Origin: Hyphomicrobiales bacterium
Lineage (GTDB): Bacteria; Pseudomonadota; Alphaproteobacteria; Rhizobiales; Beijerinckiaceae
Direction: 5' to 3'
Assembly: GCA_930633525.1 (NCBI GenBank)
Contig: CAKNFP010000001.1
Location: 4,525,501-4,589,500 of the forward strand
Length of the DNA stretch: 64,000 nt
In this document: piece by piece, positions 41,883 through 51,467 of the stretch
Layout of the letters: every line of letters begins with the position of its first letter
How positions within the stretch are numbered: the stretch's first letter is position 1
Made by a program: the position numbers and the translations under genes
Notes under the pieces: generated by a model
Seen by the model: only the letters and a program-made list of their open reading frames with translations
What the model was told of the DNA's origin: nothing
Databases searched by the model: none

Positions 41883-42830
41883 ATGACCGAGATCACGGCC
41901 TCCAAGCTCGCCACGCCCAAATTGATCAGGCCGAAGTTGATCACGCCCAGGCTGGTGACCTCGATCCGCCGGTTGCCGCGGCTCGCTCTGGCCTGGCCCA
42001 AAGGCCCCAACGCCTTCATCACGATCGCCGGGCTGCTCGCGCTCCTGTTCGTGAGTCTGGCCATTCTGGCGCCTGTCATCGCACCGTTCGACCCCGATCA
42101 GCAGAAACTCCTGGCGCGACTGAAGCCTCCGGTCGGCTTTGCGAACGCCAATCCAGCCTACTGGCTCGGGACGGACCAACTCGGGCGGGATTTGCTCTCC
42201 CGCTGCCTCTATGGCCTACGGCTGACACTGCTGCTGGCGCTGTTCGGCACGCTTCTCGGCCTTGCTCTTGGCGCGGCGCTCGGCCTGCTCGCCGGGCTGG
42301 TGCGCGGCTGGGTCGACGCGCTGGTGATGGGCCTCGTCGACATCATGATGTCGCTGCCCTTCACCCTCGTCGCGCTCTTCGTCGTCGCCATCGCCGGCAC
42401 GGACGTCACTGTGCTGATCTGCGTGCTCGGCATCGCCTATTGGGCGCATTTCGCACGGCTGATCCGGGCGCAGGTGCTGAGCCTTAGAGAGATGCCCTTT
42501 GTCGAGGCCGCCCGCTCGGTCGGCGCCAGCGGCTGGCGCATCGCCACCGTCCACATGCTCCCGAACCTGATCTCGCCGGTCGTGGTGATGGCGAGCCTGA
42601 ACTTCTCAAACCTCATCCTGCTCGAATCGGCGCTGTCCTTCCTCGGGCTCGGCGTGCAGCCGCCAACCGCCACCCTCGGCTCCATGGTCGGCCAGGGCCG
42701 GGACTACATGGCGTCAGCCTCATGGATCGTGGCCGTCCCGGCCCTGCTCATCGTCCTCGTCAGCTTGGTCGCCATGCTGCTCGGCGACGCGCTACGCGAC
42801 CGCCTCGATCCACGCCTGCGGGGGTTGTGA
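41883..42830 (+). CDS. Dipeptide/oligopeptide-type ABC permease (DppC-like)
   Basis: 315 residues with the DppC layout: a soluble N-terminal leader, first membrane segment near residues 45-65, periplasmic WLGTDQLGRDLLSR motif, then five further segments with the EAA loop PFVEAARSVGASGWRIATVHMLPN. It pairs with the upstream permease to form the channel. No ATPase gene follows. Confidence 0.92.
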   Translation: MTEITASKLATPKLIRPKLITPRLVTSIRRLPRLALAWPKGPNAFITIAGLLALLFVSLAILAPVIAPFDPDQQKLLARLKPPVGFANANPAYWLGTDQLGRDLLSRCLYGLRLTLLLALFGTLLGLALGAALGLLAGLVRGWVDALVMGLVDIMMSLPFTLVALFVVAIAGTDVTVLICVLGIAYWAHFARLIRAQVLSLREMPFVEAARSVGASGWRIATVHMLPNLISPVVVMASLNFSNLILLESALSFLGLGVQPPTATLGSMVGQGRDYMASASWIVAVPALLIVLVSLVAMLLGDALRDRLDPRLRGL

Positions 42831-42956
42831 GCGCCGCTTGCCCAAGCGCCGGAGCGTTGCATCAAGCCTCTTTCGTCGCATCACCCAAAGCCTGTCTGCC
42901 CGAACCTGCTCTCAAGATCCTCATCCCGCTCATCCGCAAAAAAGGGACCTCCCGTC

Positions 42957-44522
42957 ATGCTCAAGACCCTGAAGACGATAGCGCTCGCCGCCCTGGCGAC
43001 GACGGCGCTCAGCGGCATCGCCGCAGCGCAGGAACTGAAAGTCGGCGTCCAGAACATGGCGCCCTGGCTCGATCCGGGTCGCGATTTCTCCAATAACGGC
43101 TCGCAATTCTACTTCAACGCCTTCGACCCGCTGATCGGCAAGGACGCCACGCGCGCCGAGAGCGTCTGGCAGCCGGGTATCGCGCTGAGCTGGAAGCAGA
43201 TCTCGCCGACCGAGATCGAGCTGAAGCTCCGGCCGGGCGTGACCTTCCACAACGGCGACCCGATGACGGCCGAAGACGTGGTCTTCTCCTTCGATCGCAT
43301 CATCAACTCGACCTTCGCGCCCTACACCGTGCGCAAGCGCGACACCCTGCCGAACATGGCCAAGGTCGAGGCTCTTGACGCCGAAACCATCCGCCTCACC
43401 GCGACAAAGCCCGAGCCGCTGTTCGAGACCCTGCTCAACGTGCAGCAGGGCATGATCGTCCCGAAGAAATACATCATGGGCCTGACCGGCGATCCTGGTG
43501 TCGCCGAGGCCTCCGATTTCGAGGCCTTCGCGCTGAAGCCGGTCGGCACCGGCCCCTACAAGATCACCGAATTCGTGCCGAACCAGCGCCTCGTCTATGA
43601 ACGCCATGACGGTTTCTGGGGCGAGAAGGCCCCCTTCCAGAAGGTCACCGTCACCCGTATCCCGGAACTCTCGGGACGCCTGACCGCGCTCAAGAACGGC
43701 GAAGTCGACCTCATCACCAACGTCCCCCCCGACCAGCTCGAGCCGATCGCCTCCGATTCGAAGCTCAAGGTGGAAGGCATGCAGACGCCGCTCTTCCACG
43801 TCGTGATCTTCAATACCCAGAACCCGAAGATGGCCAATGCGAAGCTCAGGCAGGCACTGTCCTACGCGATCGACCGCAAGACGCTGAACGAGGCGCTGTG
43901 GTTCGGCAAGGCGAAGGTGCCGACCTCCCATACCTTCGAGCAGTTCGGGCCGCTCTACATGCCCGAGCTCAACACCTTCGAATATGATCCGGAGAAGGCC
44001 AAGGCGCTCCTCAAGGAAGCCGGCTATGACGGCTCCCCGATCCGCTATGACATCCAGGCCGCCTATTACACCAACGGCCTTCTCGCCGCGCAGGCGATCC
44101 AGGAGATGTGGGGGGCGATCGGCGTCAAGACCCAACTCAACGTCACCGAGCAGTGGACCGGCGCGGACCCGACCATGATGGCGCGTGGCTGGTCGAACCC
44201 GATGTATTTCCCCGATCCCGCCGGTGCCTTCGGTATCATGTGGGCGCCGACAGGCAATTCGGCTTCGGAAGGACGTTTCAAGGCTGACGAGGCCTATATC
44301 GCCCTGTGGGACAAGTTCCGCTTCTCGACCGATCTCGCCGAGCGCAAGCAGGCCTATGCCGCGCTGATGCAGGCGATCAAGAACGACCCGCCGGTCCTGC
44401 CGCTTTATCAGCCCTACGAGTCCTACGGCATGAAGCGCGCGCTTGCCTGGCGTCCGCTCCCCGGCCACATCCCCTACGTGCTCGATTTCCGCGCCGGTCG
44501 CGTGAATTTCGCATCCCGTTGA
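42957..44522 (+). CDS. Family-5 extracellular solute-binding protein
   Basis: 521 residues with a Sec signal peptide (LKTIALAALATTALSGIAAA, cleavage near residue 24) and the SBP_bac_5 fold: LRPGVTFHNGDPMTAEDVVFSFDRI and a C-terminal half with MKRALAWRPLPGHIPY. It delivers its ligand to the two permeases encoded upstream. The adjacent phosphatases hint at a phosphorylated ligand rather than a peptide. Confidence 0.93.
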   Translation: MLKTLKTIALAALATTALSGIAAAQELKVGVQNMAPWLDPGRDFSNNGSQFYFNAFDPLIGKDATRAESVWQPGIALSWKQISPTEIELKLRPGVTFHNGDPMTAEDVVFSFDRIINSTFAPYTVRKRDTLPNMAKVEALDAETIRLTATKPEPLFETLLNVQQGMIVPKKYIMGLTGDPGVAEASDFEAFALKPVGTGPYKITEFVPNQRLVYERHDGFWGEKAPFQKVTVTRIPELSGRLTALKNGEVDLITNVPPDQLEPIASDSKLKVEGMQTPLFHVVIFNTQNPKMANAKLRQALSYAIDRKTLNEALWFGKAKVPTSHTFEQFGPLYMPELNTFEYDPEKAKALLKEAGYDGSPIRYDIQAAYYTNGLLAAQAIQEMWGAIGVKTQLNVTEQWTGADPTMMARGWSNPMYFPDPAGAFGIMWAPTGNSASEGRFKADEAYIALWDKFRFSTDLAERKQAYAALMQAIKNDPPVLPLYQPYESYGMKRALAWRPLPGHIPYVLDFRAGRVNFASR

Positions 44523-44597
44523 CGCCCCCGGAGCCGGCACGCACCGGCTCCCTCCCTCCTGAAGTATAGGCTTTTCTGCCTGTCCCGCGAGCCTGTC

Positions 44598-45497
44598 ATG
44601 AGCCAAGCCCTTCGTCTCGCCTTCGTCGCCGACATCCACCACGGCGACAACAGTTTCACCAAGGTCGGCGTCGAGGCGCTGCCGCTGATGGCCGAATTCC
44701 GCCGCTTCGTCGCTGACGCGCGACCGGACGCGGTGATCGATCTCGGCGACCGCATCTCCGACCGTGATCACGCGACCGACCTCAAGCTCGAACAGGACGT
44801 CGCGGAGGCCTTCGCGCCGATCGCGGCACCGCGCTTCCATCTCTGCGGCAACCATGACCGCGATCATCTCTCCGTCGCGGAGAACGAAGCCATTCTCGGG
44901 CAGCCGCTCGGACATCGGGTTGTCGATCTCGGGGGATGGCGCCTCGTCTTCTGGGCCGCGGATTCCAAGATCCACCGGCCGGGCGGCTTCGTGCTCCGGG
45001 AGGCGGACCTGCTCTGGCTTGCCGCCACGGTGGACGCCGCCGACCGTCCGCTCGCCATCATGAGCCACGTCCCGGTTTCGGGTCACAGCCAGATCGGCAA
45101 CTATTATTTCCAGCGCAACCCCGCGTCTTCGACCTATCCCGGCGCCGAGCGCGCGCGGGCGGTTCTGGCGCGGGCCCGGGTGCCCATCGTGTGCCTTGCC
45201 GGCCACGTCCATTGGAACACGCTGACAACCGTCGACGGCATTCCGCATCTGACATTGCAGTCGCTGACCGAGAGCTTCACGACGATGCCTGGGCCGGCGG
45301 GCGCCTTCGCGCTTCTGGAACTCGGCGAAACGATAGCCTGGACCGTCTACGGCAAGGACCCGTTCACCGCGCGCATCCCGACCGCGCAGACGCTGCGGCG
45401 GTGGATGACGCCGCTTCAACCGTTTGAGGAGCATCCGGAGCTGCGACAGCGCGGCCTGCAAGCCCCCTCACCCGCGGCGGTGCCGTCGCGCTCATGA
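44598..45497 (+). CDS. Calcineurin-like metallophosphoesterase
   Basis: 299 residues. Metal-binding motifs are FVADIHHGDN (Asp12, His14), DLGDRISDRDH, CGNHDRDH, MSHVPVSGHS and LAGHVHWN, the full set of a dinuclear phosphoesterase. There is no signal peptide, so it is cytosolic. It lies 75 bp downstream of the solute-binding protein gene and probably acts on the imported compound. Confidence 0.88.
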   Translation: MSQALRLAFVADIHHGDNSFTKVGVEALPLMAEFRRFVADARPDAVIDLGDRISDRDHATDLKLEQDVAEAFAPIAAPRFHLCGNHDRDHLSVAENEAILGQPLGHRVVDLGGWRLVFWAADSKIHRPGGFVLREADLLWLAATVDAADRPLAIMSHVPVSGHSQIGNYYFQRNPASSTYPGAERARAVLARARVPIVCLAGHVHWNTLTTVDGIPHLTLQSLTESFTTMPGPAGAFALLELGETIAWTVYGKDPFTARIPTAQTLRRWMTPLQPFEEHPELRQRGLQAPSPAAVPSRS

Positions 45498-45613
45498 TTC
45501 TCCACCGTCGCAAGCGGCGGGCCTCGACAAGTCAAGAGAGCGGCATCCTTCGTACCCCCCGGGATGACAGGCGCACGCTATCCCAGGATGTTGATCAGCC
45601 TCAGGTGCTGTTG

Positions 45614-45643
45614 GGAAAAAGCCGGGCGGCTCGTCCGCCCGGC
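45614..45643 (-). terminator. Rho-independent terminator of the small lipoprotein gene
   Basis: A 9-bp perfect GC-rich stem (45621-45629 with 45635-45643) followed on the minus strand by five T residues, 7 bp after the lipoprotein stop codon. Confidence 0.8.
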
Positions 45644-45649
45644 ATTGCT

Positions 45650-45910
45650 TCAGCATTCCTGATAGCGACGACCGCGATAGACATAGGTACGGCATGTGGG
45701 GGTCGTCGCATTCCCGATGATGGCGCCGCCGACACCGCCGATGGCTGCCCCCGCGAGCGCGCCGCCCGCCCGGCCGGTCGCAAGGCCGCCGACCAGGGCA
45801 CCCGTGCCGGCACCGATAGCAGCACCGCCGATGGTCCGGTCGGTACGATCGTTCGGATTACATGCGGCCAAGCCCACTGCAAGCAACCCGAGAATAATTA
45901 AATGCTTCAT
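45650..45910 (-). CDS. Small glycine-zipper lipoprotein
   Basis: 86 residues. A lipoprotein signal with lipobox GLAAC (Cys17) is followed by a glycine-zipper segment with repeated GxxxG spacing (AAIGAGTGALVGGLATGRAGGALAGAAIGG), as in the 17-kDa outer-membrane antigen family. It ends in a short Cys/Arg/Tyr-rich tail (YRGRRYQEC). GGAGAA precedes the ATG. It is probably attached to the outer membrane. Confidence 0.85.
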   Translation of the reverse strand: MKHLIILGLLAVGLAACNPNDRTDRTIGGAAIGAGTGALVGGLATGRAGGALAGAAIGGVGGAIIGNATTPTCRTYVYRGRRYQEC

Positions 45911-46398
45911 TTATGTTCTCCCACGACATCCCGCTCTTATTGCGAATTGACTTCAATCGTTCCACGCAAAGACACGGTAAAACATCTCGTTGAATTTTCG
46001 GTTTAAACGACCAACGAGAACCGCCGTACACATCGATTGTGGCGCATTTCGCGCACATATATCGCTGAAACCACATGACGAGCACATGCCGAAGGCGGTG
46101 CCGAGCAGCACGGGATCGCATCCTCCCTAGACCATCTCATTCGATAATGCATGGAGCGGCAGAATGTTGCAGGCGATGCCGCTATGCCTGCAAATCGGCG
46201 GGTCCCCTGGGACGATGGCCACCTGCCGACGGCGCTCGGCTATCAGTCGCGATGTCGCCCCCGCGGAATGCCGGCTCACTTGCTGCAATTGCTCTGTAGG
46301 ACAGGCAGGATCAAGCAAAGTGAAGCATTGGCGGCCCTTATGGCTTGGTGATAGGCTCCGCCCGCATCTTATCAGACGCTCAGCCCGTGGAGTATCCC
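45911..46398. other. 488-bp non-coding region
   Basis: I find no convincing gene here. It separates the leftward lipoprotein gene from the rightward DUF1269 gene, so both promoters should lie inside. It is AT-richer near 45940-46040. Confidence 0.5.
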
Positions 46399-46929
46399 AT
46401 GTCCGATCTCGTCGTCGTCGTATACCCCTCCGAACAAAAGGCTGAAGAGGTTCGCCAGCGCCTCTTCAACTTGCAGAAAGAGTATCTGATTCAGATCGGC
46501 GATGCCGTTATCGCGACCAAGAACGAAAGCGGCCACGTGAAGCTCAACCAGCTCATGAACACGACGGCTGTCGGCGCGGCGTCTGGTAGCATTTGGGGCC
46601 TCCTGATCGGCGCTATCTTCCTGATGCCGCTCGTCGGTGCCGCCATCGGCGCGGCCTCGGGCGCGCTTGGCGGTGCCCTCACCGACTATGGCATCAACGA
46701 CAAGTTCATGAAGGAGCTCAGCGAGACCCTCCAGCCCGGCAATGCCGCCCTGTTCGTGCTCGTGCAGAACGTGACCGGCGACAAGGTGCTGGAAGAGCTG
46801 CGCGGCACCGGGGGGACCGTGCTCAAGACCTCGCTCGATCACAGCAAGGAACAGGCTTTGCGCGAGGCCCTGGCCGCCCAGCCCGTGGCGGCGCCTTCGG
46901 CCCCTTCCGCGACACCCTCCGTCGCCTAA
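46399..46929 (+). CDS. DUF1269 membrane protein
   Basis: 176 residues. The N-terminus (MSDLVVVVYPSEQKAEEVRQRL) is a small ferredoxin-like fold; a central Gly/Ala-rich hydrophobic stretch (SGSIWGLLIGAIFLMPLVGAAIG) forms a membrane hairpin; VLVQNVTGDKVLEELRGTGG follows, then a Pro/Ala-rich tail. The family function is unknown; the ligand or partner cannot be inferred. The ATG at 46399 follows GGAG. Confidence 0.83.
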   Translation: MSDLVVVVYPSEQKAEEVRQRLFNLQKEYLIQIGDAVIATKNESGHVKLNQLMNTTAVGAASGSIWGLLIGAIFLMPLVGAAIGAASGALGGALTDYGINDKFMKELSETLQPGNAALFVLVQNVTGDKVLEELRGTGGTVLKTSLDHSKEQALREALAAQPVAAPSAPSATPSVA

Positions 46930-46991
46930 GACGGCTCCATGGAACAGGCGATCGCGCCAAGCGGAATCTCCGCCTCTCGGCCCGATCGCCT

Positions 46992-48377
46992 TTAACCCGC
47001 CAGACGATCCTGATGCTCGGGCCCCAAGTTTGCAGCCATGCCCGCGGCCGTAGCCGACGCTATCCGTTGCGGGTGAGCCCAGCGGCGTAACTCGCCGACA
47101 AGACGCAAGCGGTGATGCTGCATGAAGCGGCGCGCCGCTTGGCGTCCGGCCTCCCCCAGGATGAGGCGCAAATTGGGATCTCCATACAGGCGGCGCAGAA
47201 TATCGGCCGCAGCTGGAACATCCGGCGAGGCCCAGACCTGTCCCTGACACCCCTCCAGCTTGTCAGGCCCTTCCACCGGCACGAGACGGCTGGGCACAAG
47301 GCAACTGGCGCTTTGCGGCATGAAATCGAGGTTGCCCGACCAGGCCGTGGCAACCGTGGGACGACCAAGAAGCATGCCCTGCGCGAGGGTCAGCCCAAAA
47401 CTCTCCGCCCGATGCAGCGACAACACGACGTCGGCGCTGGCGAGAAGGCGCCACATGTCATCGTCCGCGAGATCGCGGCTGATCAGCTTGATCCTTGGAT
47501 CCTGCCCTGCGATTTTGCGGAGCTTGGCATAGCCGGCCGAAGCCATGTCCGTCTTGTTGATCTTCAAGGCGAGCGTGACCCGCTCATGACGGGAGAATGC
47601 CCGCTGAAAGGCCGAAATGGCCGCCAGCGGGTTCTTGCGCGCGAATCCCGACTGGAGATTGGCAACAGAAGCGACGATGAAGCTGTCCTCATCAAGCCCG
47701 AAACGCTTCCGATCCGCGTGCACGGCGGAGGGGACGTCCAGGATATAGGGAATGACGCGGATAGGACGGCGGACGCCGGCCGCCTGAAAAGCGCGTCGCG
47801 TGAAATGGCTCGGCACCCAGACTTCGTCGAGCAGGGAGAGTTGCGCTGCTGTTTCGGGCGGCAACTGCTCCAGATCCCACGGGCAGAAACCGATGACGAA
47901 TTTATCGGCGAGCACCTCGTCCTCGAGATAGGAGAGCCCGTAAGAGAGCTGATCCGGTCCGAGATGGACGAAAAGGGTCCCCGCGCCCATCGCGCGGGTT
48001 TTTTCCTTCCGCCGCCTCGCCGCGCGGAAAGCATGGGCGATATCGATCTTCCCGACGGGCAGCCCCGCCTCCTCGGCGAGCTTCTGCATGAGCCTGGCCG
48101 ACCAGCCCACCTGGGACGTGCCTTCCAGAACCCCCGCGATATAGACAGAACCTCCCGGCGCCTGCGGACGTGCGCCACTGCGCTTTGGCGGGCCCACAAT
48201 ACTGAGCCGGACCGTCTGGCGGACGTTTGCCGGAAAACGGTGCCAGAGAGTGCCGATGCCGGACCGCAAACGTGACGCAAAAACATCTTGGGCAGCCCCT
48301 GCCCCAAAATATGATGACAAAGACATAGCAATCAACCACGCGATAATAGCTGCCAATACTATTTTACGAACAGCCAC
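46992..48377 (-). CDS. Family-4-type glycosyltransferase with membrane anchor
   Basis: 461 residues. A membrane segment at residues 5-25 precedes a GT-B fold: GVLEGTSQVGWSARLM and ADKFVIGFCPWDLEQLP in the first half, KLISRDLADDDMWRLLASADVVLSLHR and AESFGLTLAQGMLLGRPTVAT (the ExxFGxxxxEA-like donor-sugar region) in the second. It probably acts at the inner-membrane face on a surface polysaccharide. No other polysaccharide genes are nearby. Confidence 0.82.
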   Translation of the reverse strand: MAVRKIVLAAIIAWLIAMSLSSYFGAGAAQDVFASRLRSGIGTLWHRFPANVRQTVRLSIVGPPKRSGARPQAPGGSVYIAGVLEGTSQVGWSARLMQKLAEEAGLPVGKIDIAHAFRAARRRKEKTRAMGAGTLFVHLGPDQLSYGLSYLEDEVLADKFVIGFCPWDLEQLPPETAAQLSLLDEVWVPSHFTRRAFQAAGVRRPIRVIPYILDVPSAVHADRKRFGLDEDSFIVASVANLQSGFARKNPLAAISAFQRAFSRHERVTLALKINKTDMASAGYAKLRKIAGQDPRIKLISRDLADDDMWRLLASADVVLSLHRAESFGLTLAQGMLLGRPTVATAWSGNLDFMPQSASCLVPSRLVPVEGPDKLEGCQGQVWASPDVPAAADILRRLYGDPNLRLILGEAGRQAARRFMQHHRLRLVGELRRWAHPQRIASATAAGMAANLGPEHQDRLAG

Positions 48378-48663
48378 CCATTGGCCAATTCGCTACACTT
48401 CACAAAAATACGTATCGCTTATATATTTCCATTTTTAATTCAGATATAATATCTATAAAATCCGATACTTCCGCCGGCCGAAACGCAATCTGCGCGCCGG
48501 GCATTGCGAAATACGTCCCCTCCACATATCCTGCGAAGTCATCCACATCCCGCAGTCTCCCCTCCGGCTCGTTCGGACGTCTCAAGGGACCCGCATTTCC
48601 ATCCTGGGCCAATAGGCCTAAGACCGTGTTAAACATGGGTCGCGATGAGATGGAGATGAAACG

Positions 48664-49449
48664 ATGGATCTAGGATTGTCGGGAAAACGCGCCCTGGTGC
48701 TGGGCACGAGCCGTGGCCTCGGCGCTGCGATAGCCCGGACGCTGGCGGTGGAGGGCGCGGATGTCGTCGCCGCCTCACGCAACCTCGACAAGATCGCGAG
48801 CTGGACGGCGGACCTGCCCGCCGACGTCCGCGCTCGTGTTACGCCGGTCGCGGTCGATCTCTTCGATGTGGCATCGGTCGAGGCACTCGCCGCGGCCATA
48901 AAGGCTAAGGGGGGCACTGACATCCTCGTCAATAATTCCGGAGGACCGCCGCCGGCCACCGCGCAGGAGGCGCCCCGCGACATCTGGCTGAAGCAGTTCG
49001 AGGCCATGGCCGCGAACCTCATTCATCTGACACAGCTTCTTCTGCCGCACATGCAGGAAAAGGGTTGGGGCCGGATCATCACCGTTGCCTCCTCAGGCGT
49101 CGAGCAGCCGATCCCGCGGCTTGCGCTCTCGAACGGCATTCGCTCAGCCTTGATCGGCTGGTCGAAGACCCTAGCGAGTGAAGTCGCCGCCAATGGCGTG
49201 ACGGTCAACGTCGTGCTGCCTGGCCGTATCGCGACCGAGCGCATCGCCGAACTCGATTCGGCCAATGCCAGGCAGAGCGGCAAGAGCGTCGAGGAGGTGG
49301 CGAAGTCCTCTATCGCGACCATTCCCGCCGGCCGTTTGGGGGATCCGCAGGAATTCGCCGATGTGGTTGCTTTCCTCGCCAGCACCCAGGCGTCCTATGT
49401 GACAGGCACCAAGGTGCGTGTGGACGGTGGCGCGACCCGCTCCATCTGA
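48664..49449 (+). CDS. Short-chain dehydrogenase/reductase family protein
   Basis: 261 residues with a Rossmann fold: cofactor loop VLGTSRGLGAAIA, NNSGGPPP in place of NNAG, and C-terminal GTKVRVDGGATRSI. The catalytic Ser region is VASSGVEQPIPRL, but the usual YxxxK is not visible at the expected place (SNGIRSALIGW). This Tyr-less pattern is shared by a subgroup of FabG-like SDRs, so it may not be a defect. No substrate is indicated. Confidence 0.85.
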   Translation: MDLGLSGKRALVLGTSRGLGAAIARTLAVEGADVVAASRNLDKIASWTADLPADVRARVTPVAVDLFDVASVEALAAAIKAKGGTDILVNNSGGPPPATAQEAPRDIWLKQFEAMAANLIHLTQLLLPHMQEKGWGRIITVASSGVEQPIPRLALSNGIRSALIGWSKTLASEVAANGVTVNVVLPGRIATERIAELDSANARQSGKSVEEVAKSSIATIPAGRLGDPQEFADVVAFLASTQASYVTGTKVRVDGGATRSI

Positions 49450-49458
49450 TCGCATATC

Positions 49459-49485
49459 AAAAAGGCCGGGGAATCCCCGGCCTTC
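49459..49485 (-). terminator. Terminator of pckA (3' fragment)
   Basis: A perfect 10-bp stem (49462-49471 with 49475-49484, loop AAT) followed on the minus strand by five T residues. It lies 30 bp past the pckA stop and may also stop the convergent SDR transcript. Confidence 0.82.
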
Positions 49486-49514
49486 GCTGTCTGCTTGTCG
49501 GAACGTGGCCTACT

Positions 49515-50608
49515 TCAGGCCGCCAGCGAGCTGTGCGGCCCCGCCTGACGCACATCGGCATCGACGTGGCTCTCGAACTTGCCGAAGTTCTTCTGGAACA
49601 TCTTGATCAGCGTCTTCGCGGTCTCCGCGAAATCCGCCTTGTTGGCCCAGGTCTTGACTGGGTACAGGATATGCGGCTCGACGCCGGGCACCGAGGTCGG
49701 CACCGCGAAGCCGAAATACGGATCCTGGCGGAAATCGGCGCGATTCAGGGAACCATCGAGCGCAGCCGCCAGGAGGCGGCGGGTGACGCGGATCGGCATG
49801 CGCCGCCCGATCCCATATTTGCCGCCGGTCCAGCCGGTATTCACCAGCCAGCAGTCCACGCCGTGCTTCCCGATGAGGTCACGCAGCAGATTGCCGTAGA
49901 CGGAGGGGTGGCGGGGCAGGAATGGCGAACCGAAACATGTCGAGAACGTCGCCTCCGGCTCTGTCACACCCTTTTCGGTGCCCGCGACCTTGGCGGTGTA
50001 GCCCGAAAGGAAGTGGTACATCGCCTGCGCCGGCGTGAGCTTGGCGATCGGCGGCAGCACGCCGAAGGCGTCGCAGGTCAGCATCACCACATTCTTCGGA
50101 ATGCCGGCGCGCCCCGTCGGGCTCGCATTGGCGATGAAGTCCAGAGGATAAGCGCAACGCGTGTTCTCGGTCTTCGAATCGTCGTCGAAGTCCGGCTCGC
50201 TCGTGAAAGGATCGAGCACCACATTTTCAAGAACCGCCCCGAAGCGCTCGGTGGCGGCGTAGATATCCGGCTCGGCCTCGCGCGACAGGCGGATGGTCTT
50301 GGCATAGCAGCCGCCTTCAAAGTTGAAGACGCCGCGCTCGCTCCAGCCATGCTCGTCATCGCCAATGAGCGTGCGCTCCGGATCCGACGACAATGTCGTC
50401 TTGCCCGTGCCGGAGAGGCCGAAGAAAATCGCCACGTCGCCGCGCGAACCGACGTTCGACGAGCAATGCATCGGCATGACGTTCTCAGCCGGCAGGATGT
50501 AGTTGAAGTAGGTGAAGACCGACTTCTTCATCTCGCCCGCATAGGAGGTGCCACCGATGAGCACGATCTTGCGCGTGAAATCGCAGGCGATGACCGTCTC
50601 GCTCCTGA
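49515..50608 (-). pseudogene. pckA: pckA 3' fragment, ATP-dependent PEP carboxykinase, inverted
   Basis: About 363 codons of the C-terminal part of PEP carboxykinase. It contains the ATP/metal centre: [10 protein letters not shown], the kinase loop [16 protein letters not shown] and IGDDEHGW, then [10 protein letters not shown] and [10 protein letters not shown]. The piece starts at the IS boundary (TSD 50606-50608) and has no native start. The first in-frame Met is at 50564, and a product from it would lack the substrate-binding N-domain. It fits seamlessly to the 5' fragment at 33824. Confidence 0.95.
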
Positions 50609-51467
50609 GAGGGCGTTTGGAAATTAACCTTGAGCGAGCCGGTTGAGCATGAGGCGGGCTGCTGCGATGTCGATCATCGTCTCTGACGTCTGTACACGGT
50701 ACTCATAGTCCTTGCTAAGCCGACGATTGCGACCGAGCCAGGCGAAGCTGCGCTCGACGATCCAAGTCAAGCCCGTGATCTTGAAGGCGCGCTGACGACG
50801 CTTGACGATCTGCAGCCGCCAACCTTGCTGTTCTGCCAGCGCGCGGGAGAGTTTCTTGCTCTCATGACCCGCGTCGGCGATGATGGTGGTGATCGCCGGA
50901 AAGAGCGCGCGCAATCCGTTTGTCAGCAAGGCACCGGCGCGCCGATCCGAAACATCGGCAGCTTCGACGCGGTTGGCGATCGGCAGGCCGAGCGTGTCGA
51001 CCAGAATGTGACGCTTTCTGCCCTTCACCCGCTTGAAGGCGTCAAAACCGCGGGTTCCGCCGACCTCGGTGGTCTTGACCGACTGTCCATCCATGATCAC
51101 GACGGTCGGACATTCCGCGCGACCGGCCCGAAGTCGGGTAAGCCGGTAGAGTTCACGTTGCAGACAAACCCAGATGCCGGTTCGCTGCCATGACCGAAAG
51201 TACCAGTAGACCGTGTTCCAGGCAGGGAAATCTCTCGGCAGTTGGCGCCATTGGCAGCCGGTACGCAGCAGATAGAAGATCGCGTCCAGGACGGCACGAA
51301 GACTGATCCGTCGTCGTCGGCCGCGCCGGCTCGCTTTCGGCAGTAGCGGCTCAACAATCGACCATTGTTCATCCGTCACGTTCGATACGTACTGGCTACC
51401 GCCCATCCCTTGCCTCCGTTCAACGGACGGCAAGGAACACCGCAATCCTTAATTTCCAAACGCCCTC
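50609..51467 (-). mobile_element. IS5-family insertion sequence, copy 2 (859 bp)
   Basis: Same length and same 19-bp terminal repeats as copy 1, in the opposite orientation, and an identical transposase protein. Its flanks are TGA (reverse complement TCA) at 50606-50608 and TAA at 51468-51470. Each pairs with a flank of copy 1 rather than with each other. Confidence 0.95.
50624..51406 (-). CDS. IS5-family transposase (copy 2)
   Basis: 260 residues, identical to the copy 1 protein, with the same DDE residues and the same start preceded by GGAGGCAAGGG. The identity over the full frame indicates that the two insertions are recent or kept alike by gene conversion. Confidence 0.95.
   Translation of the reverse strand: MGGSQYVSNVTDEQWSIVEPLLPKASRRGRRRRISLRAVLDAIFYLLRTGCQWRQLPRDFPAWNTVYWYFRSWQRTGIWVCLQRELYRLTRLRAGRAECPTVVIMDGQSVKTTEVGGTRGFDAFKRVKGRKRHILVDTLGLPIANRVEAADVSDRRAGALLTNGLRALFPAITTIIADAGHESKKLSRALAEQQGWRLQIVKRRQRAFKITGLTWIVERSFAWLGRNRRLSKDYEYRVQTSETMIDIAAARLMLNRLAQG

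Noticed and set aside
42930..45461. 843-codon minus-strand frame
   Set aside because: It lies wholly opposite the solute-binding protein and phosphoesterase genes and has Arg/Gly/His-rich composition without domains. It is a GC-driven shadow.
48400..48636. 78-codon minus-strand frame (MFNTVLGLLAQDG)
   Set aside because: Somewhat protein-like, but without a ribosome site or family, in the upstream region of the SDR. Not supported enough to annotate.
34344..51467. Composite transposon formed by the two IS copies
   Set aside because: The outer flanks (TCA left, TAA right) do not match, whereas each inner flank matches the opposite outer flank. Both broken genes also continue across the interval. 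This is inversion, not transposition of the whole.
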